A stretch of DNA of 8,695 nucleotides from NCBI GenBank assembly GCA_947462425.1, contig CANHPI010000094.1, forward strand, positions 1-8,695, given 5' to 3'. The stretch is from Bacteroidota bacterium. GTDB taxonomy: Bacteria; Bacteroidota; Bacteroidia; B-17B0; B-17BO. A program made the translations under genes and the position numbers. The notes below the pieces were generated by a model, which saw only the letters and a program-made list of their open reading frames with translations, was not told the origin of the DNA and made no database searches. This document shows, one piece after another, positions 1 to 7,365 of this stretch; positions within the stretch are counted from its first letter, which is position 1; each line of letters begins with the position of its first letter.

Positions 1-1509
1 CAAGGATACGGCGATGGCTTAAGATTTGTGCAATTTTACTTTGGTTTGCCATTAGCCATGGTTGTATTATGTGTTACGTTTATTCCAATTTTCCATAAAC
101 TCAATGTATTTACAGCTTACGAATTTTTAGAAAAACGATTTGATAATAAAACACGAACCCTAACAGCCTTTTTATTTTTATTACAAAGGGGGCTTTCAAC
201 AGGAATAACGATATACGCACCTGCCATTATTTTATCTACCATCCTAAATATTGATGTAAACTATACTATTGTTTTAAACGGTGCATTAGTAATTGCTTAC
301 ACAGTTTATGGTGGAGCTAAAGCGGTTTCTTACACACAACTATTTCAAATGAGTGTGATATTTGCAGGATTATTTTTAGCAGCTTATATGGTTGTTCATT
401 TATTACCTGATAACGTAAGTTTTTCGGATGCGCTTCATATTGCAGGAAAAATGGATAAACTCAACGCCATTGATACCAAATTTGATGTGAATAATAAATA
501 TAATATTTGGTCGGGAATTATTGGAGGATTCTTTTTACAGCTTTCCTATTTCGGAACCGATCAATCGCAAGTTGGTCGTTATTTAACAGGAAAATCAATT
601 GCTCAAAGTCGTTTAGGTTTAATCATGAATGGTTTGATAAAAATACCCATGCAATTTTTTATTTTATTGATTGGTGTTATGGTATTTACATTTTATCAAT
701 TTCATCCAACACCAATTTTCTTTAATAAAGTTGAGGTTAGTCGTTTAGAAAATAGCGCCTATAAAAATGACTTTAAAAATCTACAACAATCTTATGTAAT
801 TGCTCATACCGAAAAACAAACAGAAGTTAATAAACTTGTAGAAGCCATTCATGGCGAAAATGAAAATTCTATCAATTTAGCCAGAACAAAAGTTCAACAA
901 GCTGATAAAAAAGCCAATGCGATAAAAAAAGATGTAACAGTATTAATGCAAAAAAATAATCCAAAAGCTGATATTAATGACACTAATTATATATTTCTAA
1001 CGTTTATTACACAACAGTTACCTGTTGGAGTCATTGGATTGTTAATTGCTATTATTTTTTTAGCCTCCATGGGTTCAATGGCCAGTGGCTTAAATTCATT
1101 AGCCTCAACTACTATTGTTGATTTTTATAAACGCTTATTTAAAACAGAAGAAAGCGATACAAACTATTTATCGGCCTCACGCTGGACAACGGTTATATGG
1201 GGCATATTTTGTATAATGGTTGCCTTTTATGCTAGCAGAGTTGGTAATTTAATAGAAGCCGTAAATATTTTAGGTTCCCTATTTTACGGAACTATTTTAG
1301 GAATATTTTTAGTAGCTTTTTATATGAAAAACATCACAGGAACGGCTGTTTTTTATGCTGCCTTATTTGCCGAAGGATTTATTGTATATGCTTGGATAAC
1401 TGATTTAACAGCCTTTTTGTGGCTAAATGTTATTGGTTGTTTATTGGTGATGTGCTTCGCGTTTTTTATTCAGTTATTTTTGAATAAAAATTTAAAAGTG
1501 ATTAAATAA
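1..1509 (+). CDS. Sodium/solute symporter (SSS family), 5'-truncated by the window
   Basis: The reading frame is open from base 1 (QGYGDGLRFVQFYFG...), so the true start and the first one or two membrane helices lie outside the window; the GTG at 28 is internal. The protein is an inner-membrane carrier that should use the sodium gradient to import a small solute such as a sugar, sialic acid or carboxylate; the substrate cannot be read from sequence. Family marks, counted from base 28, are TDQSQVGRYL at residues 177-186 and the helix with SMASGLNSLASTTIVDFYKR near 350-369, which holds the small and hydroxyl residues typical of the SSS sodium-site helix. About ten hydrophobic segments are visible. 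Residues about 233-320 form a charged, Lys/Glu/Asn/Gln-rich, largely helical loop that compact SSS proteins lack. The stop is TAA at 1507-1509. The gene converges on ribH. The family call is firm; the substrate is unknown. Confidence 0.9.
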   Translation, partial: QGYGDGLRFVQFYFGLPLAMVVLCVTFIPIFHKLNVFTAYEFLEKRFDNKTRTLTAFLFLLQRGLSTGITIYAPAIILSTILNIDVNYTIVLNGALVIAYTVYGGAKAVSYTQLFQMSVIFAGLFLAAYMVVHLLPDNVSFSDALHIAGKMDKLNAIDTKFDVNNKYNIWSGIIGGFFLQLSYFGTDQSQVGRYLTGKSIAQSRLGLIMNGLIKIPMQFFILLIGVMVFTFYQFHPTPIFFNKVEVSRLENSAYKNDFKNLQQSYVIAHTEKQTEVNKLVEAIHGENENSINLARTKVQQADKKANAIKKDVTVLMQKNNPKADINDTNYIFLTFITQQLPVGVIGLLIAIIFLASMGSMASGLNSLASTTIVDFYKRLFKTEESDTNYLSASRWTTVIWGIFCIMVAFYASRVGNLIEAVNILGSLFYGTILGIFLVAFYMKNITGTAVFYAALFAEGFIVYAWITDLTAFLWLNVIGCLLVMCFAFFIQLFLNKNLKVIK

Positions 1510-1518
1510 TTTTGCGCG

Positions 1519-1538
1519 TTAAACCATGTTTGGTTTAA
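1519..1538 (+). terminator. Weak hairpin after the symporter gene
   Basis: TTAAACCA and TGGTTTAA form a perfect 8-bp stem with a 4-base loop, beginning 10 bases after the symporter stop, in the 84-base gap between convergent genes. The stem has only two G-C pairs and no clear T-tract follows on either strand, so termination is plausible from position but weakly supported. It could serve transcripts from both directions. Confidence 0.35.
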
Positions 1539-1593
1539 TGATACATTTTAAATAGGTTTTAATTATTACTTGCAAAATTTAGGTTGAAAAAAT

Positions 1594-2121
1594 TTAAAAT
1601 CCAATTTTAGCCTTATTAGACTCAAAACTATTTTTTAAATCAAGCATTTTAATTGCTGTAACAGCAGCTTCATCTCCTTTATTACCATGTTTTCCACCGG
1701 TTCTATCCTGCGCTTGTTCTTGGGTATTTACAGTCAATACTCCAAAAATAAAAGGCATACTAAACTTAATATTTAAATTGGTAATCCCTTTTGCAACAGC
1801 ATCACAAATAAAATCAAAATGTTTAGTATCTCCTTGTATAACACATCCTATACAAATAATTGCGTCAACCTGACTTAATTCAGCTAAATATTGAGCACCC
1901 AGTGTTAATTCAAAAGCACCAGGAACTGTTTTAGTAATAATATTTTCAGGTTTTGCGCCATTTATTATCAATGTATCGTAAGCACCCTTCATTAAAGCAT
2001 GTGTAATTGTATGATTCCATTCTGCCCAAACAATTCCAAATTTCATTTTTTCTGCATTGGGGATTTCTGAGCCCTCAAAAGTTGAAAGATTTTTAAGTTC
2101 GCTAGCCATAAATTTTGTCAT
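1594..2121 (-). CDS. ribH: 6,7-dimethyl-8-ribityllumazine synthase
   Basis: RibH condenses 5-amino-6-ribitylaminouracil with 3,4-dihydroxy-2-butanone 4-phosphate to make lumazine, the penultimate step of riboflavin synthesis, in the cytoplasm as a pentamer or icosahedral shell. Visible motifs are AEWN (33-36, ring-stacking aromatic W35), PGAFEL (67-72), GCVIQGDTKHFDF (92-104) with the catalytic His at 101, and DRTGGKHGNKGDEA (139-152) with the phosphate-binding Arg at 140. The 175-residue length is normal for the phylum's slightly extended N-terminus. The start is uncertain: ATG at 2121 gives MTKFMASELKNL, but Met5 (ATG at 2109) gives MASELKNLSTF, closer to what I recall of flavobacterial RibH. 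The gene follows the TPR gene on the same strand after 54 bases that contain a terminator-like hairpin. No FMN riboswitch is visible and no clear promoter box was found between the two genes. Confidence 0.97.
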   Translation of the reverse strand: MTKFMASELKNLSTFEGSEIPNAEKMKFGIVWAEWNHTITHALMKGAYDTLIINGAKPENIITKTVPGAFELTLGAQYLAELSQVDAIICIGCVIQGDTKHFDFICDAVAKGITNLNIKFSMPFIFGVLTVNTQEQAQDRTGGKHGNKGDEAAVTAIKMLDLKNSFESNKAKIGF

Positions 2122-2126
2122 TAAAT

Positions 2127-2152
2127 AAAAAAAGGTGACATAACATCACCTT
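2127..2152 (-). terminator. Intrinsic terminator or attenuator between the TPR gene and ribH
   Basis: Read on the minus strand, AAGGTGA and TCACCTT form a perfect 7-bp stem (2152-2146 with 2138-2132) around a 7-base loop. A T-run follows immediately (2133-2127, partly inside the stem base), giving the classic hairpin plus U-tract of a rho-independent terminator. It ends only about 5 bases before the annotated ribH ATG and 23 bases after the TPR stop. It should end much of the TPR transcript, so ribH would depend on readthrough, a promoter not recognised here, or regulated antitermination. Confidence 0.75.
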
Positions 2153-2175
2153 CTAATATATTTTATAATTTTTTA

Positions 2176-2925
2176 TTATTGAATATTTCCTAAAGTTTTA
2201 ACTCTAGCAATGTATTTATCAACTTCGCGAGCTTCAGTACTTGCTGAGTACTCATTTTTTAAACGCTCATAAGTTGCTAAGGCCTCTGTATAATTTGCTG
2301 TTTGTTCATATGCAAAAGCAGCTTTTTTTAGATATATTGGAGTTGTAAATGCATTTGAAGATTGTTCAGCAGCTTTTAAATAAAATTTAATTGCTTCATC
2401 AATTTTATTTAATTCCATATTTGCATCACCAATTGCACCAATGGCAACAGGAGCTAACATTTCATCTTTAATCGAAAATTTCTCTAAAGATTCAATTGCT
2501 TCTTCAAATTTACCTGTACGTAATAAGCAAATACCAGCATAATAATTAGCTAATTTACCAGTTTTTGTTGAGCTATATGAATCTGCAATATCTCTAAAAC
2601 CCATTATTGTTTTAGGTCCTTCGGATGTTTGAACATTAATACCACCATTTAATGCTACTAAAAAACTATCTTTTTCAAAATAAGTTTGTGCAAAAAACGC
2701 TTCATTATTTGCTTCTTTTTCTTCACCGGGTAGCCAGTAAAATGTATAAAAACTAATAATTGCAACAATTGCTAAAAGGGCGCCACCACCATAAGTTATA
2801 GCTTTTTTATTTTTTTCGTAAAAAACTTCCATTATACCTAAATCCAACTGTTTCGCAGTTGATTTTTTTTCAGAAGAGGTTTCGATTTCGCTAATGTTTT
2901 CTACTTGTTGTGTTTCTTCAGACAT
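2176..2925 (-). CDS. Membrane-anchored tetratricopeptide repeat protein (YfgM-like architecture)
   Basis: This 249-residue protein has a charged, Glu/Ser/Thr-rich cytoplasmic N-terminus (1-40), one transmembrane helix at about 43-65 (YGGGALLAIVAIISFYTFYW) and an exported C-terminal region with TPR-type helix pairs. The helix pairs run at about 125-152 (YYAGICLLRTGKFEEAIESL), 158-190 (IGDANMELNKIDEAIKFYLKA) and 197-230 (AFAYEQTANYTEALATYERL). A single N-terminal anchor followed by TPRs resembles YfgM, the ancillary SecYEG/PpiD partner, so a scaffold or chaperone role at the cell envelope is a reasonable inference, but no catalytic motif is present and the role is unproven. I recall TPR genes of this type next to ribH in many Bacteroidota genomes, so the pairing looks conserved. 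The ATG start at 2925 lies 22 bases after a putative -7 box and has no Shine-Dalgarno, as usual in the phylum. Confidence 0.85.
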   Translation of the reverse strand: MSEETQQVENISEIETSSEKKSTAKQLDLGIMEVFYEKNKKAITYGGGALLAIVAIISFYTFYWLPGEEKEANNEAFFAQTYFEKDSFLVALNGGINVQTSEGPKTIMGFRDIADSYSSTKTGKLANYYAGICLLRTGKFEEAIESLEKFSIKDEMLAPVAIGAIGDANMELNKIDEAIKFYLKAAEQSSNAFTTPIYLKKAAFAYEQTANYTEALATYERLKNEYSASTEAREVDKYIARVKTLGNIQ

Positions 2926-2947
2926 ATCTAAATTTAATTTTGAGTGG

Positions 2948-2955
2948 CGAAGGTA
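2948..2955 (-). promoter_or_regulatory. Putative -7 box for the TPR gene
   Basis: On the minus strand the sequence is TACCTTCG, one mismatch from the Bacteroidota -7 consensus TAnnTTTG, placed 22 bases before the ATG. This would give a 5' untranslated region of about 15 bases. No -33 TTG is seen at the usual spacing upstream, so support comes from the box and its position only. Confidence 0.45.
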
Positions 2956-3222
2956 AATAAAATTATCTACTAATAAAAAAGAAAATTAATGGGTTTGTCA
3001 AACATAAATACCCTATATATTATTTCCAATTTTTGGAATACGTTTATGAAAAATGTTAAAATAAAATTTGATTTTTTTTATGAAATTAAGTTAACGATTT
3101 TAAAAAATCAAAACCAATTTACAATACAAGTATTTGAATTATTTTTTATTTAAAACTGTTAGTTAATACAAGTGATGAAACTCACAATGAATAATTATTT
3201 ACTTTTTTTGCTTTAAAAATCA

Positions 3223-3230
3223 TATCTTCG
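3223..3230 (+). promoter_or_regulatory. Putative -7 box for maeB
   Basis: TATCTTCG matches TAnnTTTG with one change and lies 20 bases before the maeB ATG. A TTTG occurs at 3207-3210, but the 12-base spacer is shorter than the usual 17-23 for a -33 element, so the -33 contribution is doubtful. The variant TTCG ending is the same as in the box for the divergent TPR gene. Confidence 0.5.
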
Positions 3231-3250
3231 TCCTCCTAAATTTAATATTT

Positions 3251-5521
3251 ATGTCAAAATCTTTAAAACAAGATGCCCTTGATTATCATTCTCAAGGAAG
3301 ACCCGGAAAAATTGAAGTTATTCCAACTAAACCATATAGTACTCAAAGAGACTTAACGCTTGCATATTCTCCTGGTGTTGCAGAACCATGTTTAGAAATA
3401 GAAAAAAATGCAGAAGATGCCTATAAATATACAGCTAAAGGAAATTTAGTAGCCGTAATTAGCAATGGTACTGCGGTTTTAGGGTTAGGCGATATTGGAG
3501 CATTAGCTTCGAAACCAGTAATGGAAGGTAAAGGATTACTTTTTAAAATATTTGCTGATATTGATGTGTTTGATATTGAAGTAGACACAAAAAATATTGA
3601 TGAGTTTGTAAATACTGTTAAAAATATTGCCGGTACATTTGGTGGAATTAATTTAGAGGATATTAAAGCGCCTGAATGTTTTGAAATTGAACGTCGTTTA
3701 AAAGAAGAATTAAATATTCCTTTAATGCATGATGATCAGCATGGTACAGCCATTATATCATCAGCAGGTTTATTAAACGCAGTTGAATTAACTGGAAAAA
3801 AAATGAGCGAAATAAAGTTGGTAATAAACGGAGCCGGTGCTTCTGCTAACTCTTGCGCGAAAATGTATATTGCCGTTGGTGTAAAAAAAGAAAACATTTT
3901 AATGCTTGATAGTAAAGGTGTTATTAATAAAAACCGTTCTGACTTAGATCAATATAAAACTTTTTTTGCCTCTGATAACGTTAAAGTTAATACATTAGAA
4001 GAGGCCATTAAAGGTGCTGATGTATTTGTTGGTTTATCAAAAGGAAATATATTATCACAAGACATGGTTCGCTCTATGGCTCCAAATTGTATTGTATTTG
4101 CTTTAGCTAATCCCACTCCAGAAATATCTTATGAAGATGCTATTGCTGCCCGTCCAGATATTATTGTAGCAACAGGAAGAAGCGATCATCCTAATCAAGT
4201 TAATAACGTTTTAGGCTTTCCATTTATTTTTAGAGGTGCCTTGGATGTTCGTGCAACATGCATAAACGAGGAAATGAAATTAGCAGCTGCACTTGCTATT
4301 GCAGCATTAGCAAAAGAAAGTGTTCCTGATTATGTAAATGTTGCATATGGTTCAAAAAACCTGAGTTTTGGAACTGAATATATAATTCCTAAACCAATAG
4401 ATAGCCGATTAATTTCTACGGTAAGCTCTGCTGTAGCAAAAGCAGCAGTTGATAGTGGTGTTGCAAAACACATAATTACAGATTGGGATGCTTACCGAAA
4501 TGAATTAGATAATCGTTTAGGTAAGGATAATAAATTAATGAGAAGCATTGCTAATAAAGCAAAAGCTAATCCAAAGCGTGTTGTGTTTACCGAAGCTGAT
4601 AATTATAAAATTTTAAAAGCCGCTCAAGTTGCCAAAGACGAAGGTATTGCTAAACCAATTTTATTAGGAAATAAAGAAAAGATTTTAGCATTATTAGAAT
4701 TACATCAAATTGATATGGGTGATACGCCTATTATTGATACCTGGTTGGCAGAAGAAGAAATCAGAAGAGCTGAGTTTGGAGATTTGCTTTGGGTAAAACA
4801 ACAACGTCGTGGTTTAACTCAATACGATGCTCGTAAATTAATGCGTGATCGAAACTACTTTGGAGCAATGATGGTGGAACAAGGTTTAGCAGATGCAATG
4901 ATTTCGGGATTAACCCGCAAATATGGAGCACCTATTAAACCAGCTTTAGATGTAATTGGAGTTCAAGATGGTGTTAGCCGAGTTGCCGGTTTATATATGA
5001 TGATTACTAAACGTGGCCCTTACTTTTTTGCAGATACAACAATGAATACTGACCCTACTGCCCAGCAATTGGCAGATATCGCAGTTTTAACAGCTAGTAC
5101 AGTTAAGCAATTTAATATAACGCCACGTATTGCCATGTTATCTTATTCGAACTTTGGCTCAGCGGAAGGAGAAGTGCCTAAAAAGGTTCAGGAAGCCACT
5201 AAGATTTTACATAAAAATTTTCCAGGCTTAATTGTTGATGGAGATGTTCAAGCAAACTTTGCTGTAAATAATGATTTATTAAAGGAACAGTTTCCGTTTA
5301 GCACTTTGATTGATAAAAATGTTAACACATTTATCTTTCCTAATTTAGCATCGGGTAATATAGCGTATAAATTATTACAAGAGTTAGGCGGTGCTGAAGC
5401 AATTGGACCGGTATTAATGGGCTTAAAAAAGCCAGTTCACGTGCTGCAATTAGGAAGTTCTGTTCGTGAAATTGTTAATATGATTACCATTGCTGTAGTT
5501 GATGCTCAAAATAAGAAGTAA
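3251..5521 (+). CDS. maeB: NADP-type malic enzyme with C-terminal phosphotransacetylase-like domain (MaeB type)
   Basis: The enzyme oxidatively decarboxylates malate to pyruvate, probably with NADP, supplying reducing power and pyruvate in the cytoplasm. Its 756 residues match the long MaeB architecture. The malic N-terminal domain (about 15-150) has SPGVAEP (40-46), GDIGALASKPVMEGKG (80-95, with the catalytic Lys region) and the metal-site segments DIKAPECFEIE (137-147) and HDDQHGTA (160-167). The NAD(P)-binding domain (about 165-400) has the glycine-rich VINGAGASANSCAKM (191-205) and ALANPTPE (284-291). The phosphotransacetylase-like domain (about 430-750) has NTDPTAQQLADIA (599-611), SYSNFGSAEG (631-640) and FPNLASGNIAYKL (696-708). 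At 732-735 it reads LQLG where active Pta enzymes read LSRG, so it is probably a non-catalytic domain that senses acetyl-CoA, as known for MaeB. The ATG has a putative promoter box 20 bases upstream. The desaturase follows after 86 bases. Confidence 0.96.
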   Translation: MSKSLKQDALDYHSQGRPGKIEVIPTKPYSTQRDLTLAYSPGVAEPCLEIEKNAEDAYKYTAKGNLVAVISNGTAVLGLGDIGALASKPVMEGKGLLFKIFADIDVFDIEVDTKNIDEFVNTVKNIAGTFGGINLEDIKAPECFEIERRLKEELNIPLMHDDQHGTAIISSAGLLNAVELTGKKMSEIKLVINGAGASANSCAKMYIAVGVKKENILMLDSKGVINKNRSDLDQYKTFFASDNVKVNTLEEAIKGADVFVGLSKGNILSQDMVRSMAPNCIVFALANPTPEISYEDAIAARPDIIVATGRSDHPNQVNNVLGFPFIFRGALDVRATCINEEMKLAAALAIAALAKESVPDYVNVAYGSKNLSFGTEYIIPKPIDSRLISTVSSAVAKAAVDSGVAKHIITDWDAYRNELDNRLGKDNKLMRSIANKAKANPKRVVFTEADNYKILKAAQVAKDEGIAKPILLGNKEKILALLELHQIDMGDTPIIDTWLAEEEIRRAEFGDLLWVKQQRRGLTQYDARKLMRDRNYFGAMMVEQGLADAMISGLTRKYGAPIKPALDVIGVQDGVSRVAGLYMMITKRGPYFFADTTMNTDPTAQQLADIAVLTASTVKQFNITPRIAMLSYSNFGSAEGEVPKKVQEATKILHKNFPGLIVDGDVQANFAVNNDLLKEQFPFSTLIDKNVNTFIFPNLASGNIAYKLLQELGGAEAIGPVLMGLKKPVHVLQLGSSVREIVNMITIAVVDAQNKK

Positions 5522-5565
5522 ATTTTTATTTTTTTATTATTAAAATGATAAGTAACTTTTTAAAC

Positions 5566-5600
5566 TTTGTTGTAAAAAATTGGTTTTAAAAGTATGTTTA
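5566..5600 (+). promoter_or_regulatory. Possible promoter for the desaturase
   Basis: TTTG at 5566-5569 followed after 23 bases by TATGTTTA (5593-5600) resembles a Bacteroidota -33/-7 pair with the last base of the -7 box changed. The box ends 7 bases before the ATG at 5608. A competing near-match, TAACTTTT, lies at 5553-5560. In such AT-rich DNA either could be chance. The 86-base gap after maeB and the lack of any GC-rich terminator there also leave readthrough from maeB possible. Confidence 0.3.
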
Positions 5601-5607
5601 CACTATA

Positions 5608-6573
5608 ATGTTACAAGGAAAACAACTTATACTAGCTACTAAACCTTTTGCAAAAGAAAACCGCGCAAAAAGTTGGTATTATACAATTAGTACTTTACTA
5701 ATTTTAATTTCTTCTCTTGTTGGCACGGTTTTTAATTTTCATTGGAGTTTAAAATTAGCATGTAGTATTTTTGCTGGGTTGGTTATTGTTAGGTTATTTG
5801 TGATATATCATGACCACCAGCACAAAGCAATTTTAGATAAATCTCCACTTGCAACTTTTCTTTTTACACTTTTTGGGTTTTACGTTTTAGCTCCAAGTGG
5901 CATTTGGAGTGCTAGCCACGATTATCATCATAAAAACAATTCAAAGTTATTTAGTGCAAGTATTGGCTCCTACCCTATTTATACAAAACAAAAATTTGAA
6001 AAGTTAAGCAAAGGCGAACAACGTCACTATTTGTTTATTCGTCATCCGTTAACCATTTTATTTGGATATTTCTTTACATTCATGTATGGCATGAGTATTA
6101 AATCAATGATTAATCGTTTCAGTAAAAATATTGATTCTTTAATTGCACTCATTGCTCATATATCATATCACGCTTTGGTATTTTATTTTTTAGGTTGGCA
6201 AACCTGGATTTTATTATGTGCTATTCCTCATTTTATTTCAGGAGCTATGGGAAGTTATTTATTTTATGCCCAGCATAATTTCCCTACAGTAAAATTTGTT
6301 GGTAATGAAGAATGGACTTATGAAGGAGCGGCATTAGATTCGTCTAGTTTTATGACGCTAGGCCCATTAATGCATTGGTTTACGGCAAATATTGGCTATC
6401 ACCATATTCATCATATGAATTCTAGAATTCCATTTTATCGATTACCAGAAACAATGGCAGCTATTCCGGAATTGCAAAAAGTTAAAACAACATCCTTAAG
6501 ACTAAAAGATATTTTAGCCTGTTTAAAATTGAAAGTGTGGGATTTTGAAACCCAAAAAATGGTTGGTATTTAA
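5608..6573 (+). CDS. Membrane fatty acid (acyl-lipid) desaturase
   Basis: This is a 321-residue integral membrane di-iron enzyme that should introduce a cis double bond into membrane-lipid acyl chains using oxygen and an electron donor. The three histidine boxes are present: HDHQH (68-72), HDYHH (104-108) and HHIHH (265-269), with a further conserved QHNF (222-225). Hydrophobic pairs at about 26-64, 82-98, 147-163 and 177-218 place the boxes on the cytoplasmic side. The C-terminal segment with YEGAALDSSSF and WFTANIGYHHIHH resembles Bacillus Des and delta-12-type acyl-lipid desaturases more than stearoyl-CoA types, but regiospecificity cannot be settled from sequence. The nearest upstream ATG (5594) leads to a stop within four codons, which supports the start at 5608. 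The 3' end overlaps cmk by 4 bases in convergent orientation. A role in adjusting membrane fluidity, for instance in the cold, is inference. Confidence 0.92.
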   Translation: MLQGKQLILATKPFAKENRAKSWYYTISTLLILISSLVGTVFNFHWSLKLACSIFAGLVIVRLFVIYHDHQHKAILDKSPLATFLFTLFGFYVLAPSGIWSASHDYHHKNNSKLFSASIGSYPIYTKQKFEKLSKGEQRHYLFIRHPLTILFGYFFTFMYGMSIKSMINRFSKNIDSLIALIAHISYHALVFYFLGWQTWILLCAIPHFISGAMGSYLFYAQHNFPTVKFVGNEEWTYEGAALDSSSFMTLGPLMHWFTANIGYHHIHHMNSRIPFYRLPETMAAIPELQKVKTTSLRLKDILACLKLKVWDFETQKMVGI

Positions 6574-7292
6574 TGTTTTGCAACCGATTTTTTAAACTCG
6601 TCTTTTGTTAATAATAAATCATCAATTATCTTTATAACAAATTCCAGTTGCTCTTCTTTGGTAATATCTGTATTATCCAAAACAATGGCATCTTCGGCTT
6701 GCCTTAATGGTTGTTCTTTACGAGTAGTATCGTCAAAATCTCGTTTTTCTAAATTATGCTTTACATCTTCAAACGTGTGATACTCTCCTTTACTACTTAA
6801 TTCATCTAATCTTCGTTGAGTTCGAACCTCGTTATCCGCAGTCATAAATAATTTTAGTTCAGCATCAGGAAAAACGTGGGTACCAATATCTCTGCCATCC
6901 ATAATTACTCCTTTACCTTTGCCCATTTCACGTTGTAAAATCACCATTTTTTCTCGAACCTCTTTTATTGAACTAATAGAACTTACATTATTTGCAACCT
7001 GCATAGTTCTAATTTCTTTTTCTACATGTTCTCCATTTAAAAAAACTTCAGAAGTTTTTGTCACTGTATTATAAATAAATGAAACTTGTATATCATTTAA
7101 AGAATCAATTAATTTTGGTAAATCTAAAATTGTGTTGCTAATAATATCATGTCTTAAACAGTATACGGTTACTGCTCGGTACATAGCGCCAGTATCAATA
7201 TAATTGTAGTTTAATTTTTGAGCTAAAGCTTTAGCTAATGTGCTTTTTCCGCACGAAGAATAACCATCTATAGCAACTGTAATTTTTGACAT
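6570..7292 (-). CDS. cmk: Cytidylate kinase ((d)CMP kinase)
   Basis: Cmk phosphorylates CMP and dCMP with ATP to the diphosphates in pyrimidine nucleotide salvage and DNA/RNA precursor supply. The P-loop is GYSSCGKST (10-18), followed by the nucleotide-binding YIDTGAMYRA (31-40), a CMP-binding insert region (about 60-110), MDGRDIGTHVFPDA (131-144, a family signature), the Arg-rich lid RTQRRLDEL (157-165) and the C-terminal LRQAEDAIVLDNTD (196-209). The 240-residue length is slightly longer than the E. coli enzyme, with the extra at the C-terminus (KDEFKKSVAKH). The P-loop position fixes the ATG at 7292. A putative -7 box ends only four bases before it, suggesting a leaderless or nearly leaderless mRNA. 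The gene lies 73 bases downstream of sua5 on the same strand, so it may also be read from the sua5 promoter. Its stop overlaps the desaturase stop. Confidence 0.97.
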   Translation of the reverse strand: MSKITVAIDGYSSCGKSTLAKALAQKLNYNYIDTGAMYRAVTVYCLRHDIISNTILDLPKLIDSLNDIQVSFIYNTVTKTSEVFLNGEHVEKEIRTMQVANNVSSISSIKEVREKMVILQREMGKGKGVIMDGRDIGTHVFPDAELKLFMTADNEVRTQRRLDELSSKGEYHTFEDVKHNLEKRDFDDTTRKEQPLRQAEDAIVLDNTDITKEEQLEFVIKIIDDLLLTKDEFKKSVAKH

Positions 7293-7296
7293 AATA

Positions 7297-7304
7297 CAAG
7301 GGTA
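7297..7304 (-). promoter_or_regulatory. Putative -7 box directly ahead of cmk
   Basis: The minus strand reads TACCCTTG, one mismatch from TAnnTTTG, and ends four bases before the cmk ATG. If used, transcription would start at or within a few bases of the ATG. No good -33 TTG is visible at the usual distance. Confidence 0.4.
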
Positions 7305-7365
7305 AATGTATGAATTATTTGAAGATTAGTAAAGCACTGATATTTGAAAGTTTTGCATTATTTAA

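Larger units (their letters stand above)
2926..3250. other. Divergent intergenic region between the TPR gene and maeB
   Basis: This 325-base, very AT-rich stretch separates divergent genes and holds no convincing coding sequence. It contains a putative promoter box at each end and three small perfect inverted repeats: GTTTG-T-CAAAC (2993-3003), TTCCAA-TTT-TTGGAA (3024-3038) and GATTTT-AA-AAAATC (3096-3109). The second is the best candidate for a regulator-binding site, but AT-rich DNA produces such palindromes often. No tRNA, riboswitch or small RNA was recognised. Confidence 0.6.

Noticed and set aside
507..725. 72-codon open frame on the plus strand inside the symporter gene
   Set aside because: It lies wholly within a well-supported gene in another frame and its translation has no family features.
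2122..2175. FMN riboswitch upstream of ribH
   Set aside because: The gap is 54 bases, too short for the roughly 100-base aptamer, and it lacks the conserved multi-helix segments; only the terminator-like hairpin is present.
2993..3109. Small palindromes in the divergent intergenic region as definite operators
   Set aside because: They are short, AT-rich and unrelated to each other; without conservation they cannot be told from chance.
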